Assembly (NCBI GenBank): GCA_003343845.1
Contig: QAKK01000004.1
Location: 1 to 64,000, forward strand
Length of the DNA: 64,000 nt
Origin: Oscillospiraceae bacterium
Lineage (GTDB): Bacteria > Bacillota > Clostridia > Oscillospirales > CAG-272
Direction of reading: 5' to 3'
Shown: one piece after another, positions 43,354-52,285 of the stretch
How positions within the stretch are numbered: the first letter of the stretch is position 1
Layout of the letters: every line of letters starts with the position of its first letter
Position numbers and translations under genes: made by a program
Notes under the pieces: model-generated
What the model saw: the letters and a program-made list of their open reading frames with translations, nothing else
Told to the model about the DNA's origin: nothing
Database searches by the model: none

Positions 43354-44519
43354 ATACGTTTGAGACCGACGCTGCGTTTGTCGCGCACACCTATGCGCGT
43401 TTTCCCCTGGAGATCGTCGGCGGCAAAGGCTCGGTGCTGACTGGCAGCGACGGCAAAAGCTATATCGACCTCGGCAGCGGTATTGCGGTCAACACGCTCG
43501 GCGTTTGTGACGCGGGCTGGATCGCGGCGGTCACCGACCAGCTCCATCGTTTCGGACACACGTCCAACCTCTATTACAGCGCGCCCTGCGCCGACCTTGC
43601 GGCAGAGCTCTGCGCCCGCACCGGGATGCAGAAGGTGTTCTTCTCCAATTCCGGCGCGGAGGCAAACGAGTGCGCGATCAAGGCGGCGCGCGCCTACGGC
43701 GCGGCAAAGCACGGCGAAGACTGCTATACGATCCTCACGCTCGAAAACAGCTTTCACGGGCGGACGCTCACCACGCTTGCCGCAACCGGGCAGGACGTGT
43801 TTCACGAAAAGTTTCAGCCGCTGACGCCGGGGTTTGTCTCGATCGAGCCGACGCCGGAAGCACTTGCGGCGGCGCTCGACACCTACAAGGTGGCTGCGGT
43901 GTTGTTTGAGATCGTGCGCGGCGAGGGCGGCGTGCTGCCGCTGGAAAAATCCTTTGTCGATGCGCTGGAAAAGGAAGCGGCGGCGCACGATTTCCTGCTC
44001 ATGTGCGATGAGGTGCAGTGCGGCAACGGTCGCTCCGGCACGCTCTATGCGTATATGCAGTATGGGCTGTCGCCCGATGTCGTCACCACGGCAAAGGGGC
44101 TGGGCGGCGGTCTGCCGCTCGGGGCAACGCTGCTCGGCGATAAGGTCGCCGACCTCTTCACGCCGGGGTCAAACGGATCGACCTTCGGCGGCAACCCGAT
44201 CGCCGCGGCGGGCGCGCTCTATGTGCTCTCAGGGCTTGACGACGACCTGCTTGCAGGCGTCAGCCGCAAGTCCGAACAGATCCGGGCGGCGCTCACGGGC
44301 GCGCCCGGCGTGGAGAGCGTCACCGGGCTCGGTCTGATGCTCGGCGTGCAGACGACGCTGCCTGCAAAGGAGGTTGCGTCCCGCTGCATCGGACGCGGCG
44401 TGCTGGTGCTGACCGCCAAAGACAAGGTGCGGCTGCTGCCCGCGCTGAACATCCCGGACGACCTGCTGATGCAGGCAATCGGCATTCTGAAAGACATCTG
44501 TGCGGAGGGAGTACAATGA
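43350..44519 (+). CDS. argD: Acetylornithine aminotransferase
   Basis: A 389-residue class-III PLP aminotransferase. SNSGAEANECAIKAAR near residue 100, NSFHGRT, LLMCDEVQCGNGRSG near 215 with the PLP-contacting Asp, and VTTAKGLGGGLPLG with the Schiff-base Lys near 250 are all present. In the arginine operon it makes N-acetylornithine from the semialdehyde; members often also serve lysine synthesis as N-succinyl-DAP aminotransferase. It overlaps argB and argF by four bases each. Confidence 0.94.
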   Translation: MNTFETDAAFVAHTYARFPLEIVGGKGSVLTGSDGKSYIDLGSGIAVNTLGVCDAGWIAAVTDQLHRFGHTSNLYYSAPCADLAAELCARTGMQKVFFSNSGAEANECAIKAARAYGAAKHGEDCYTILTLENSFHGRTLTTLAATGQDVFHEKFQPLTPGFVSIEPTPEALAAALDTYKVAAVLFEIVRGEGGVLPLEKSFVDALEKEAAAHDFLLMCDEVQCGNGRSGTLYAYMQYGLSPDVVTTAKGLGGGLPLGATLLGDKVADLFTPGSNGSTFGGNPIAAAGALYVLSGLDDDLLAGVSRKSEQIRAALTGAPGVESVTGLGLMLGVQTTLPAKEVASRCIGRGVLVLTAKDKVRLLPALNIPDDLLMQAIGILKDICAEGVQ

Positions 44520-45535
44520 CAAACTGCAAGACAAAGCTCGATCTTTACGGTAAGGATTTTCTGAAGCTGCTGGACTTTTCGGCGGCGGAGATCACGGGGC
44601 TTGTGGACCTCGCCGCCGAGCTGAAAGCTATGAAAAAGACCGGTGCGGCGCACCGCTTTTGCGAGGGCAGGAACATTGCGCTGATCTTTGAGAAGACCAG
44701 CACGCGCACGCGGTGCAGTTTTGAGGTGGCGGCGCACGACCTCGGTATGGGCGTGACCTATCTCGACCCTACTGGTTCGCAGATCGGCAAAAAGGAGAGC
44801 ATCGCCGACACGGCGCGCGTGCTCGCCTCCATGTTTGACGGCATCGAATACCGCGGCTACGGGCAGCAGATCGTGGAGGAGCTCGCCCGCTATGCGTCGG
44901 TGCCGGTCTGGAACGGGTTGACCGACGAGGCGCACCCCACGCAGATCCTCGCGGATCTGCTGACCCTGCGTGAGCAGTTCGGCAGTCTTCGCGGGCTGAA
45001 CTTCGTCTACATGGGCGACGCGCGCTACAACATGGGCAATTCGCTGCTTGTCGGCTGTGCCAAGGTGGGCATCAACTTCACCGCCTGCGCGCCGGAAGCC
45101 TATTTCCCGGATGCGCGCCTGGTTGCCGAATGCGAGAAATTCGCTGCCGAGAGCGGCGCAAAACTGGCTTTTGAAACCGATCCCGTCAAGGCGGTCAAGG
45201 GCGCGGACGCGATCTATACCGACGTGTGGGTCTCGATGGGCGAGCCCGCCAGTGTGTGGGAGAAGCGGGTCGCCGACCTCGCGCCCTACCAGGTCAACAC
45301 CGCGCTGATGCAGGCGACGGGCAAGAAAGAGACGGTCTTCATGCACTGTCTCCCAGCATATCACGACCTTAAGACCGGCGTTGGACTTGAGATGGGCAAG
45401 CGCTTCGGGCGCGATGCGATGGAGGTCACGGACGAGGTGTTCGAGAGTCCGCAGTCCATCGTGTTTGCCGAGGCGGAGAACCGCATGCACACGATCAAGG
45501 CAGTTATGCTGGCAACACTGGAGAAGCTGCAATGA
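44516..45535 (+). CDS. argF: Ornithine carbamoyltransferase
   Basis: A 339-residue enzyme joining ornithine and carbamoyl phosphate to citrulline. The carbamoyl-phosphate site FEKTSTRTRCSFE is near residue 60, and FMHCLPAYHD near 277 carries the ornithine-binding Cys that separates it from aspartate carbamoyltransferase. DVWVSMGEP is also typical. It overlaps carA by ATGA, placing carbamoyl-phosphate production and use in one transcript. Anabolic rather than catabolic role follows from the operon. Confidence 0.95.
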   Translation: MTNCKTKLDLYGKDFLKLLDFSAAEITGLVDLAAELKAMKKTGAAHRFCEGRNIALIFEKTSTRTRCSFEVAAHDLGMGVTYLDPTGSQIGKKESIADTARVLASMFDGIEYRGYGQQIVEELARYASVPVWNGLTDEAHPTQILADLLTLREQFGSLRGLNFVYMGDARYNMGNSLLVGCAKVGINFTACAPEAYFPDARLVAECEKFAAESGAKLAFETDPVKAVKGADAIYTDVWVSMGEPASVWEKRVADLAPYQVNTALMQATGKKETVFMHCLPAYHDLKTGVGLEMGKRFGRDAMEVTDEVFESPQSIVFAEAENRMHTIKAVMLATLEKLQ

Positions 45536-46602
45536 AACGCTATCTGACACTGGAAGACGGCACAACCTTTGTCGGTGAGGGCTTCGGCGCGGCGGCGGAC
45601 GCCGTCGGCGAGCTGGTCTTCACCACGGGTATGTGCGGCTATATCGAGACGCTCACTGATCCGAGCTATGCGGGGCAGATCGTGATGCAGACCTTCCCCA
45701 TGATCGGCAACTACGGCATCATCCCCGCCGACTTTGAGGGGAAGTGCGCCGTGCGCGGCTACGTCGTGCATGAATGGTGTGACACACCTTCCAACTTCCG
45801 CGCGGCGGGCGACCTTGACACCTATCTGAAGTCGGTCGGCATTCCCGGCATTGCGGGCATCGACACCCGCGCGCTGACCCGCACCCTGCGTGAGTGCGGC
45901 ACGATGAATGCGACCATCACCGACGAGGTTCCCGCCGATCTTACGGCGGTCAAGGCTTATGCCGTCACGGACGCGGTCGCGTCGGTCACCTGTGCGGCGC
46001 CGACCGAATATTCCGCCGACGGGGAGACGCGCTGTCGCGTGGCGCTCCTTGACTTCGGCGCCAAACGGAACATCATCCGTTCACTCACGGCGCGCGGCTG
46101 CGCGGTGACGGTTTTCCCGGCATCAACGTCCGCCGCCGACATCCTTGCGACAGCACCTGACGGCGTGATGCTGTCCAACGGTCCCGGCGACCCGGCGGAG
46201 AACACCGCGATCATTGCCGAGATCGGCAAGCTGCTCGGTCGCGTGCCGGTCTTCGGCATCTGCCTCGGGCATCAGCTGATGGCGCTTGCCGTCGGCGGCA
46301 GCACCGTCAAGCTGAAATACGGGCATCGCGGCGTCAATCAGCCTGCGCGCGACCTTGTCAGCGGGCGTACCTACATCACCAGCCAGAACCACGGCTACGC
46401 CGTCGTCGGCAACAGCCTGCCGACGGGTGAGGTGCGCTTTGTCAACGCCAACGACGGCACCTGCGAGGGCATCGACTATCCCGCGCTTCGCGCCTTCTCG
46501 GTGCAGTTCCACCCCGAGGCGTGCGCCGGACCGCACGATACCGCATTTTTGTTTGACCGCTTCTGCGATCTGATGAAAGGAGAGACGACCCATGCCGATT
46601 GA
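45532..46602 (+). CDS. carA: Carbamoyl-phosphate synthase small (glutaminase) subunit
   Basis: A 356-residue amidotransferase subunit that takes ammonia from glutamine for CarB. The N-terminal domain (about 1-150) is the CarA-specific part, with FTTGMCGYIETLTDPSY. The class-I glutaminase domain has FGICLGHQ near residue 245 with the nucleophile Cys, and FHPEACAGPHD near 325 with His and Glu. The stop overlaps the carB start by 11 bases. Position after argF suggests arginine-regulated supply of carbamoyl phosphate. Confidence 0.95.
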   Translation: MKRYLTLEDGTTFVGEGFGAAADAVGELVFTTGMCGYIETLTDPSYAGQIVMQTFPMIGNYGIIPADFEGKCAVRGYVVHEWCDTPSNFRAAGDLDTYLKSVGIPGIAGIDTRALTRTLRECGTMNATITDEVPADLTAVKAYAVTDAVASVTCAAPTEYSADGETRCRVALLDFGAKRNIIRSLTARGCAVTVFPASTSAADILATAPDGVMLSNGPGDPAENTAIIAEIGKLLGRVPVFGICLGHQLMALAVGGSTVKLKYGHRGVNQPARDLVSGRTYITSQNHGYAVVGNSLPTGEVRFVNANDGTCEGIDYPALRAFSVQFHPEACAGPHDTAFLFDRFCDLMKGETTHAD

Positions 46603-49600
46603 CAAACGCATCAAAAAAGTCCTCGTGATCGGCTCGGGTCCGATCGTCATCGGGCAGGCGGCGGAGTTTGACTACGCGGGTGCACAGGCATGCCGCGTCC
46701 TGCGGGACGCAGGCGTCAACGTCGTCCTCGTCAACTCCAACCCCGCAACCATCATGACCGACCGTGCACTCGCGGACGAGATCTACCTCGAACCGCTGAC
46801 CGAGCAGACGCTCATGCGCATCATCGAGAAGGAAAAGCCGGACAGTCTGCTTGCCGGGCTCGGCGGGCAGACGGGTCTGACCCTCTCGATGCAGCTCTAT
46901 AAATCCGGGTTCCTCGACGCGCACGGTGTGCGCCTCATCGGCACAAATGTGGACGCCATCGACCGCGCCGAGGACCGACAGCTCTTCAAGGACACGATGG
47001 AGGCGATCGGCGAGCCGGTCATTCCCTCGGACATCGCGTGCGACGCGGACACCGCGCTTGCCATTGCCGACCGCATCGGCTATCCCGTCATTGTCCGTCC
47101 TGCCTTCACGCTCGGCGGCGCGGGCGGCGGCGTCGCTTACGGCGCGGACGAGCTGCGCACCATCGCGCGCGGTGGGCTTGACGCCTCGCCGATCACGCAG
47201 ATCCTCGTAGAGAAGTATATCTACGGCTGGAAAGAGATCGAGTTTGAGACCATGCGCGACGCATGCGGCAACGTCATCGCCGTCTGCTCGATGGAAAATG
47301 TCGATCCCGTCGGCGTCCACACCGGCGATTCCATCGTCGTGGCGCCCGCGCTGACCCTCGCGGACAAGGAATATCAGATGCTCCGCTCGGCGTCGCTCAA
47401 CATCATTTCGGCGCTCGGCATCGTCGGCGGGTGCAACTGCCAGTTTGCCCTCGACCCGAACAGCTTTGACTATGCGGTCATCGAGGTCAACCCGCGCGTG
47501 TCGCGTTCCTCGGCGCTCGCCTCCAAGGCAACCGGCTATCCGATCGCCAAGATCACCACCAAGATCGCGCTCGGGCTCACGCTTGACGAGATCGGCAACG
47601 ACGTCACGGGCAAGACCTGCGCCTGCTTTGAGCCCGCGCTCGACTATGTGGTCGTCAAGTTCCCGAAGTGGCCGTTTGACAAGTTCGCGGGCGCGTCCCG
47701 CAAGCTCGGCACGCAGATGAAGGCGACCGGTGAGGTCATGGCGATCGCACCCACCTTTGAGGCTGCACTCCTCAAGGCGGTGCGCGGCGCGGAGATCGGG
47801 CTTGATACGCTGAACGCAAAGCCGCTCACCGATGTGCCGCTTGCCGACCGCCTGCGCGAGGTCAACGACCGCCGCATCTTCACGGTTTTCGAGGCGCTGA
47901 AGGCAGGCATGACCGTGGACGAAATCCACGAGGTCACCCGCATCGACCGTTTCTTCCTTGCCAAACTGCAAAAGCTGGCGGACTTTGAAACATCCATTGC
48001 GTCCGGCATCGCGGACGACGCGCTCTACGCGCGCGGCAAGGCACTCGGCTACACCGACGCGGCACTTGCCCGCCTCTCCGGAACAAAAAATCTGCCGCAC
48101 ACGCCCTATGCCTACAAGACGGTGGACACCTGCGCCGCCGAGTTCGACGCCGAAACGCCGTATTTCTATTCGGTGTCGGGCGGCGCATGCGAGGCGCGTG
48201 CCGCAAAGCGCTCCGGCAAGCCGGTCATCGTCGTTCTCGGCTCGGGCCCGATCCGCATCGGGCAGGGCATCGAGTTTGACTATTCCTCGGTGCACTGCGT
48301 CTGGGCGCTGCAAAAGTGCGGCTATGAGGTCGTCATCATCAACAACAACCCGGAAACGGTTTCCACCGACTACGACACGGCGGACAGGCTCTATTTCGAG
48401 CCGCTCACCGAGGAGGATGTGATGAACGTCCTCGCCGTGGAGCAGCCGGTCGGTGTGGTGGTCGCCTTCGGCGGGCAGACCGCGATCCGCCTGACCGCCT
48501 GCCTCGACCGTGCGGGCGTGCGCATCCTCGGCACCTCTGCCGAGGGCATTGACACGGCGGAGGACCGTGAGCGGTTTGACGCGCTGCTTGAGCGTTTCGG
48601 CATCCGCCGCCCGCGCGGCATGGGCGCGCGCGACACCGCGGAGGCGCTCGCCGCCGCCGAGGCGCTCGGCTATCCCGTGCTGCTACGCCCGTCCTATGTC
48701 ATCGGCGGGCAGAACATGCGCATCGTGCACGATGCCGAAGAGGTGCGGCACTATATGCGCCGCATCCTCGCGCAGGGCATTGACAACCCGGTGCTGGTGG
48801 ACAAGTACATGCCCGGTACGGAGCTGGAGGTGGACGTGATCTCGGACGGCACGGACGTGCTGATCCCCGGCATCATGGAGCACGTCGAGCGCGCGGGCAT
48901 TCACAGCGGCGACTCCATCGCTGTCTATCCGCCCTACAGCATCGACGACCGCATGATCGCCCACATTGCCGACTGCTCGACTAAGCTGGCGAAGGCACTC
49001 GGCACCAAGGGGCTTGTCAACATCCAGTACCTGATCTATGCGGGTGAGCTCTATGTCATCGAGGTCAACCCGCGCGCCTCGCGCACCGTGCCGTATATCA
49101 GCAAGGTCACGGGCGTGCCGATGGTGGAGGTCGCCGCGCGCGTCATGCTCGGCGAACCGCTTGCCGCCATGGGTTACGGTACGGGGCTTTACCGCACGCC
49201 GCCGTATTTTGCGGTCAAGGTGCCGGTTTTCTCGTTTGAGAAGCTGGCGGACGCCGACTCCACCCTCGGTCCCGAGATGAAATCCACGGGCGAGGTGCTC
49301 GGCATCGGGCGCACGCTCGGCGAGGCGCTGTTCAAGGGCGTCACCGCTTCGGGTAAGCACTTCCGCATGCCGCGCCCCGACCGCAGTGTCGGCGTCTTTC
49401 TCAGTGTGGATACGCATGACCAAGGCGAGATCATCGGTCTTGCCAAAAAGCTCGACGACCTCGGCTTTGCCATCTTTGCCACCGACGAGACGGCGGCATC
49501 CGTGGGCAGCCTCGGTATCGACGTGCGCACCGTGACGGTCGCCGGGAGCTTCCCGCTTATGGAAGACGGCAAAATCAGCTACGCCGTCTACACCGGCGCG

Positions 49601-50614
49601 TTCAAGGACGAGACGGGCACGGATTACATGGCGCTTTCCCGCCGCGCGCTCATCTGCCGTGTGCCGGTCTTCACCGCGCTCGACACGGCAGACGCGGCGG
49701 CAAACATCATCGCGGGCGGCTTCTCGGAGGGAAATACCGAGCTTGTCGATCTCGGCGCGATGCGCACCGAAAAGCAGAAAATCGCCTTCGCCAAGATGGA
49801 GGCGACAGGCGACGACTATATCTTTATCGACAACCGCGACGGAAGCATCACCTGCCCCGAGTCGCTGGCGCTCACGCTCTGTGACCGCCACCGCGGCATC
49901 GGCGGCGACGGACTTGTGCTGATTGAGCATTCGGACATCGCCGACGTGAAGATGCGCAGCTTCAACCGCGACGGCTCGGAGGGGCGCATGGCGGGCAACT
50001 CGATCCGCTCGGTCGGCAAATACGTCTATGACCGCGGCATCCTGCCGAAAACCACGCTCACCGTCGAGACGGCAAGCGGCGTGCATACGCTCACGCTTTA
50101 CACGCGGGACGGCGCCGTTACGCTCTGCGGCGTCACGATGGGCAGGGCGGATTTTGCCGCTGCGTCACTCCCCGCGCTGACCGACAAAGTTGAGCTTGTA
50201 AACGCGCCGATCGAGGTCGGCGGCAAAACCTACACCGTCACCTGCCTCTCGGTCGGCAATCCGCACTGCGTTGTCTTTGACGACCGCATCGACGCTCTTG
50301 ACCTCGAGGTGCTCGGTCCGCAGTTTGAGCATGCGCCGCTCTTCCCGGAGCGGATCAACACCGAGTTTGTCCGCGTGGTTAACCGCAACATGTTGAAAAT
50401 GCGGGTCTACGAGCGCGGCAACGGCGAGACGCCTGCCTGCGGCACGGGCGCGTGCGCGGCGGTCGCCGCCGCCGTCCGGCTCGGGCTCTGCGCCGCAGAT
50501 GAGGACGTCACGGTCAAGGTGCGCGGCGGCGATCTTGTCGTGCGCGTCTCGGCGGAGGGCATCACGCTCACCGGCGAGACCGGACTGGTCTTCGAGGGCG
50601 TGGTTTACGCCTGA
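46592..50614 (+). CDS. carB: Fusion of carbamoyl-phosphate synthase large subunit and a diaminopimelate-epimerase-like domain
   Basis: A 1340-residue protein. Residues 1 to about 1055 are a complete CarB: two ATP-grasp halves, each opening with VIGSGPI or VLGSGPIRIGQG, with the oligomerisation part between and the MGS-like allosteric domain near 935-1050. Residues 1063-1340 are a full-length DapF-like epimerase: DRHRGIGGDGLVL, FNRDGSEG, VGNPHCVVF, ERGNGETPACGTGAC. The second catalytic Cys is kept. The first should lie in MCGNG but the sequence reads MAGNS, Ala codon at 49991-49993, with no Cys nearby; the N-terminal GND turn reads GDD. There is no stop or good ribosome site at the joint (an ATG at 49759 lacks one). 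The epimerase activity of the second half is doubtful. Confidence 0.93.
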   Translation: MPIDKRIKKVLVIGSGPIVIGQAAEFDYAGAQACRVLRDAGVNVVLVNSNPATIMTDRALADEIYLEPLTEQTLMRIIEKEKPDSLLAGLGGQTGLTLSMQLYKSGFLDAHGVRLIGTNVDAIDRAEDRQLFKDTMEAIGEPVIPSDIACDADTALAIADRIGYPVIVRPAFTLGGAGGGVAYGADELRTIARGGLDASPITQILVEKYIYGWKEIEFETMRDACGNVIAVCSMENVDPVGVHTGDSIVVAPALTLADKEYQMLRSASLNIISALGIVGGCNCQFALDPNSFDYAVIEVNPRVSRSSALASKATGYPIAKITTKIALGLTLDEIGNDVTGKTCACFEPALDYVVVKFPKWPFDKFAGASRKLGTQMKATGEVMAIAPTFEAALLKAVRGAEIGLDTLNAKPLTDVPLADRLREVNDRRIFTVFEALKAGMTVDEIHEVTRIDRFFLAKLQKLADFETSIASGIADDALYARGKALGYTDAALARLSGTKNLPHTPYAYKTVDTCAAEFDAETPYFYSVSGGACEARAAKRSGKPVIVVLGSGPIRIGQGIEFDYSSVHCVWALQKCGYEVVIINNNPETVSTDYDTADRLYFEPLTEEDVMNVLAVEQPVGVVVAFGGQTAIRLTACLDRAGVRILGTSAEGIDTAEDRERFDALLERFGIRRPRGMGARDTAEALAAAEALGYPVLLRPSYVIGGQNMRIVHDAEEVRHYMRRILAQGIDNPVLVDKYMPGTELEVDVISDGTDVLIPGIMEHVERAGIHSGDSIAVYPPYSIDDRMIAHIADCSTKLAKALGTKGLVNIQYLIYAGELYVIEVNPRASRTVPYISKVTGVPMVEVAARVMLGEPLAAMGYGTGLYRTPPYFAVKVPVFSFEKLADADSTLGPEMKSTGEVLGIGRTLGEALFKGVTASGKHFRMPRPDRSVGVFLSVDTHDQGEIIGLAKKLDDLGFAIFATDETAASVGSLGIDVRTVTVAGSFPLMEDGKISYAVYTGAFKDETGTDYMALSRRALICRVPVFTALDTADAAANIIAGGFSEGNTELVDLGAMRTEKQKIAFAKMEATGDDYIFIDNRDGSITCPESLALTLCDRHRGIGGDGLVLIEHSDIADVKMRSFNRDGSEGRMAGNSIRSVGKYVYDRGILPKTTLTVETASGVHTLTLYTRDGAVTLCGVTMGRADFAAASLPALTDKVELVNAPIEVGGKTYTVTCLSVGNPHCVVFDDRIDALDLEVLGPQFEHAPLFPERINTEFVRVVNRNMLKMRVYERGNGETPACGTGACAAVAAAVRLGLCAADEDVTVKVRGGDLVVRVSAEGITLTGETGLVFEGVVYA

Positions 50615-50649
50615 TGCGGCATAAAATCGACGGACTTTGCAAAAAGGGC

Positions 50650-50678
50650 TTGACAGACGGCTCCGCCGGCGCTATATT
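50650..50678 (+). promoter_or_regulatory. ilvE: Promoter of ilvE
   Basis: TTGACA (50650-50655), 17-base spacer, TATATT (50673-50678). ilvE therefore has its own start of transcription downstream of the arginine operon. Confidence 0.82.
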
Positions 50679-50722
50679 TGTGAGTATCAACCCATGGTTT
50701 TGAGATGAAAAGAGGGATTTGT

Positions 50723-51784
50723 ATGGAAATCAAGGTTACAAAGACGACGCATCCCGCCGAAAAGCCGGACAGCAGTACGCTCGGCTTCGGCAAGGTGTTT
50801 ACGGATCATATGTTTATCATGGATTACAGCGAGGAGGAGGGCTGGCATGACGCACGCATCGTGCCCTTCGGTCCGATCGCGCTGCATCCCGCTTCCACCG
50901 TCCTGCATTACGGCGTGGAGATCTTCGAGGGGCTGAAGGCATACCGCCGCGCAGACGGCAAGGTGCAGCTCTTCCGCCCGATCGAGAACATCCGCCGCAT
51001 GAACCGCTCGGCGGAGCGTCTCTGCCTGCCGCAGATCCCGGAGGAGGACGCCATGCAGGCGCTCACCACCTTTGTGACCATGGAGCAGGACTGGACGCCG
51101 TCGGCGCCCGGCACGTCGCTCTATATCCGTCCGTTTATGTTCGGCAACGATGAGACGCTCGGTGTGCACGCCGTGAAGCATGCGACCTTTGTCATCATCC
51201 TGTCCCCCGTCGGCAGCTACTATAAGGAGGGCATCAACCCCGTCGGCATCATGATCGAGGACGTGGATGTCCGCGCCGTCCGCGGCGGCACGGGCGAGGC
51301 AAAGTGCGGCGGCAACTATGCTGCCAGCAACCGCGCCGGCGAAAAGGCAGAGGAGCAGGGCTATGCACAGGTGCTCTGGCTGGACGGCGTGGAGCGCAAG
51401 TACATCGAGGAAGTCGGCGCCATGAACGTCATGTTCAAGATCGACGGCGAGGTCGTCACCCCGGCACTCAACGGCTCGATCCTGCCCGGCATCACGCGCA
51501 AGTCGATTCTCGAGCTGCTGCGCGACGAGGGCTACAAGGTTTCCGAGCGCCGCATCAGCGTGGACGAGCTCGGACAGGCGTTGAAGGACGGCAAGCTCGA
51601 GGAGGCATGGGGCTGCGGCACCGCCGCGGTCGTCTCGCCGATCGGTGAGCTCTGCTACAAGGGTAAGAAGTTTATCATCAACGAGGGCAAGATCGGCGCG
51701 CTGACCCAGCACCTCTACGATACGCTCACCGGCATCCAGTGGGGCAAGCTCGAAGATAAATATCACTGGACAAAAGAACTGTAA
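50723..51784 (+). CDS. ilvE: Branched-chain amino acid aminotransferase
   Basis: A 353-residue class-IV PLP aminotransferase making Val, Leu and Ile from their keto acids. LHYGVEIFEGLKAYR near residue 60 is the family's substrate loop, SLYIRPFMFG near 130, the PLP Lys lies in VERKYIEEVGAMN near 215, and LPGITRKSILEL and GTAAVVSPI bind the phosphate. It is of the longer, BCAT type. AAAGAGGG before the ATG at 50723 decides the start. Confidence 0.95.
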   Translation: MEIKVTKTTHPAEKPDSSTLGFGKVFTDHMFIMDYSEEEGWHDARIVPFGPIALHPASTVLHYGVEIFEGLKAYRRADGKVQLFRPIENIRRMNRSAERLCLPQIPEEDAMQALTTFVTMEQDWTPSAPGTSLYIRPFMFGNDETLGVHAVKHATFVIILSPVGSYYKEGINPVGIMIEDVDVRAVRGGTGEAKCGGNYAASNRAGEKAEEQGYAQVLWLDGVERKYIEEVGAMNVMFKIDGEVVTPALNGSILPGITRKSILELLRDEGYKVSERRISVDELGQALKDGKLEEAWGCGTAAVVSPIGELCYKGKKFIINEGKIGALTQHLYDTLTGIQWGKLEDKYHWTKEL

Positions 51785-51790
51785 GCCATT

Positions 51791-51823
51791 CAAAAACAGG
51801 TCTGCAAAGCGGACCTGTTTTTG
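51791..51823 (+). terminator. Terminator of ilvE
   Basis: AAAAACAGGTC pairs with GACCTGTTTTT around nine bases. Confidence 0.88.
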
Positions 51824-51870
51824 CTTTTTCGGATTGACAAAACGGACCATCGGTACAGGTTTGTGCGCAT

Positions 51871-52043
51871 TTTAGGCTTCCCCCTTGGGGGAAGCTGCCG
51901 CTGAAAGCGACTGATGAGGGGTAGGATGCGTAAGCATCCGTCTGCGCAACCTCGTTCTGTGCTGTAGAGACGCCATTCTGACGAATGGCTACCTCTCATC
52001 CGTCAACTTCGTTGACACCTCCCCCCAAGGGGGAAGGCTAAAA
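51871..52043. repeat. Intergenic repeat element with terminal inverted repeats (MITE-like)
   Basis: About 173 bases bounded by TTTAGGCTTCCCCCTTGGGG and its near reverse complement at 52023-52043 (one mismatch). Each end is itself self-complementary (CCCCCTTGGGGG). The interior has smaller hairpins such as GATGCGTAAGCATC and GTCAACTTCGTTGAC and no gene. Elements with these C-rich ends and a GATGAGGGG motif are common between genes in gut Ruminococcaceae-type Clostridia. It separates ilvE from the next promoter. Confidence 0.75.
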
Positions 52044-52075
52044 GCGGGACTTTTGTCTCGCTTTTTCTGTTTCTG

Positions 52076-52104
52076 TTGACAAAGAGAACAATGTCTGCTA
52101 TAAT
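52076..52104 (+). promoter_or_regulatory. Consensus promoter of the membrane XRE regulator gene
   Basis: TTGACA (52076-52081), 17-base spacer, TATAAT (52099-52104) with TGC before it. Both boxes match the sigma-A consensus exactly. Confidence 0.9.
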
Positions 52105-52109
52105 GATAA

Positions 52110-52285
52110 AAAACGCACGATACATAACGTTTGAATCAAAATAAACCCCGGATTTACGGAATTGCAACCGGCAGTTGCGCAGATTTCAGCCCGACTTTCT
52201 TGTGCGCAACCGCGAAAAACGGTAAAATCGGGGCGTCGGAAAACAAAACCGAACATCAATGGGGGAGACCTCGGGAGGACAGATC
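52110..52285 (+). promoter_or_regulatory. Long 5' leader with inverted repeat
   Basis: About 175 transcribed bases precede the start codon. GTTGCGCA near 52173 and TGCGCAAC near 52202 can form an 8-bp stem. No known riboswitch class was recognised and there is no credible leader peptide. Confidence 0.35.

Noticed and set aside
46442..48313. A 623-codon - strand frame opposite carA/carB
   Set aside because: Antisense shadow of certain genes, with no ribosome site or family motif.
49759..50614. Separate dapF gene with its own start at 49759
   Set aside because: No ribosome site lies before the internal ATG and the frame is continuous with CarB without a stop; a fusion is the direct reading, though internal initiation cannot be excluded.
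50679..50722. T-box leader before ilvE
   Set aside because: The leader after the promoter is under 45 bases, with no T-box sequence.
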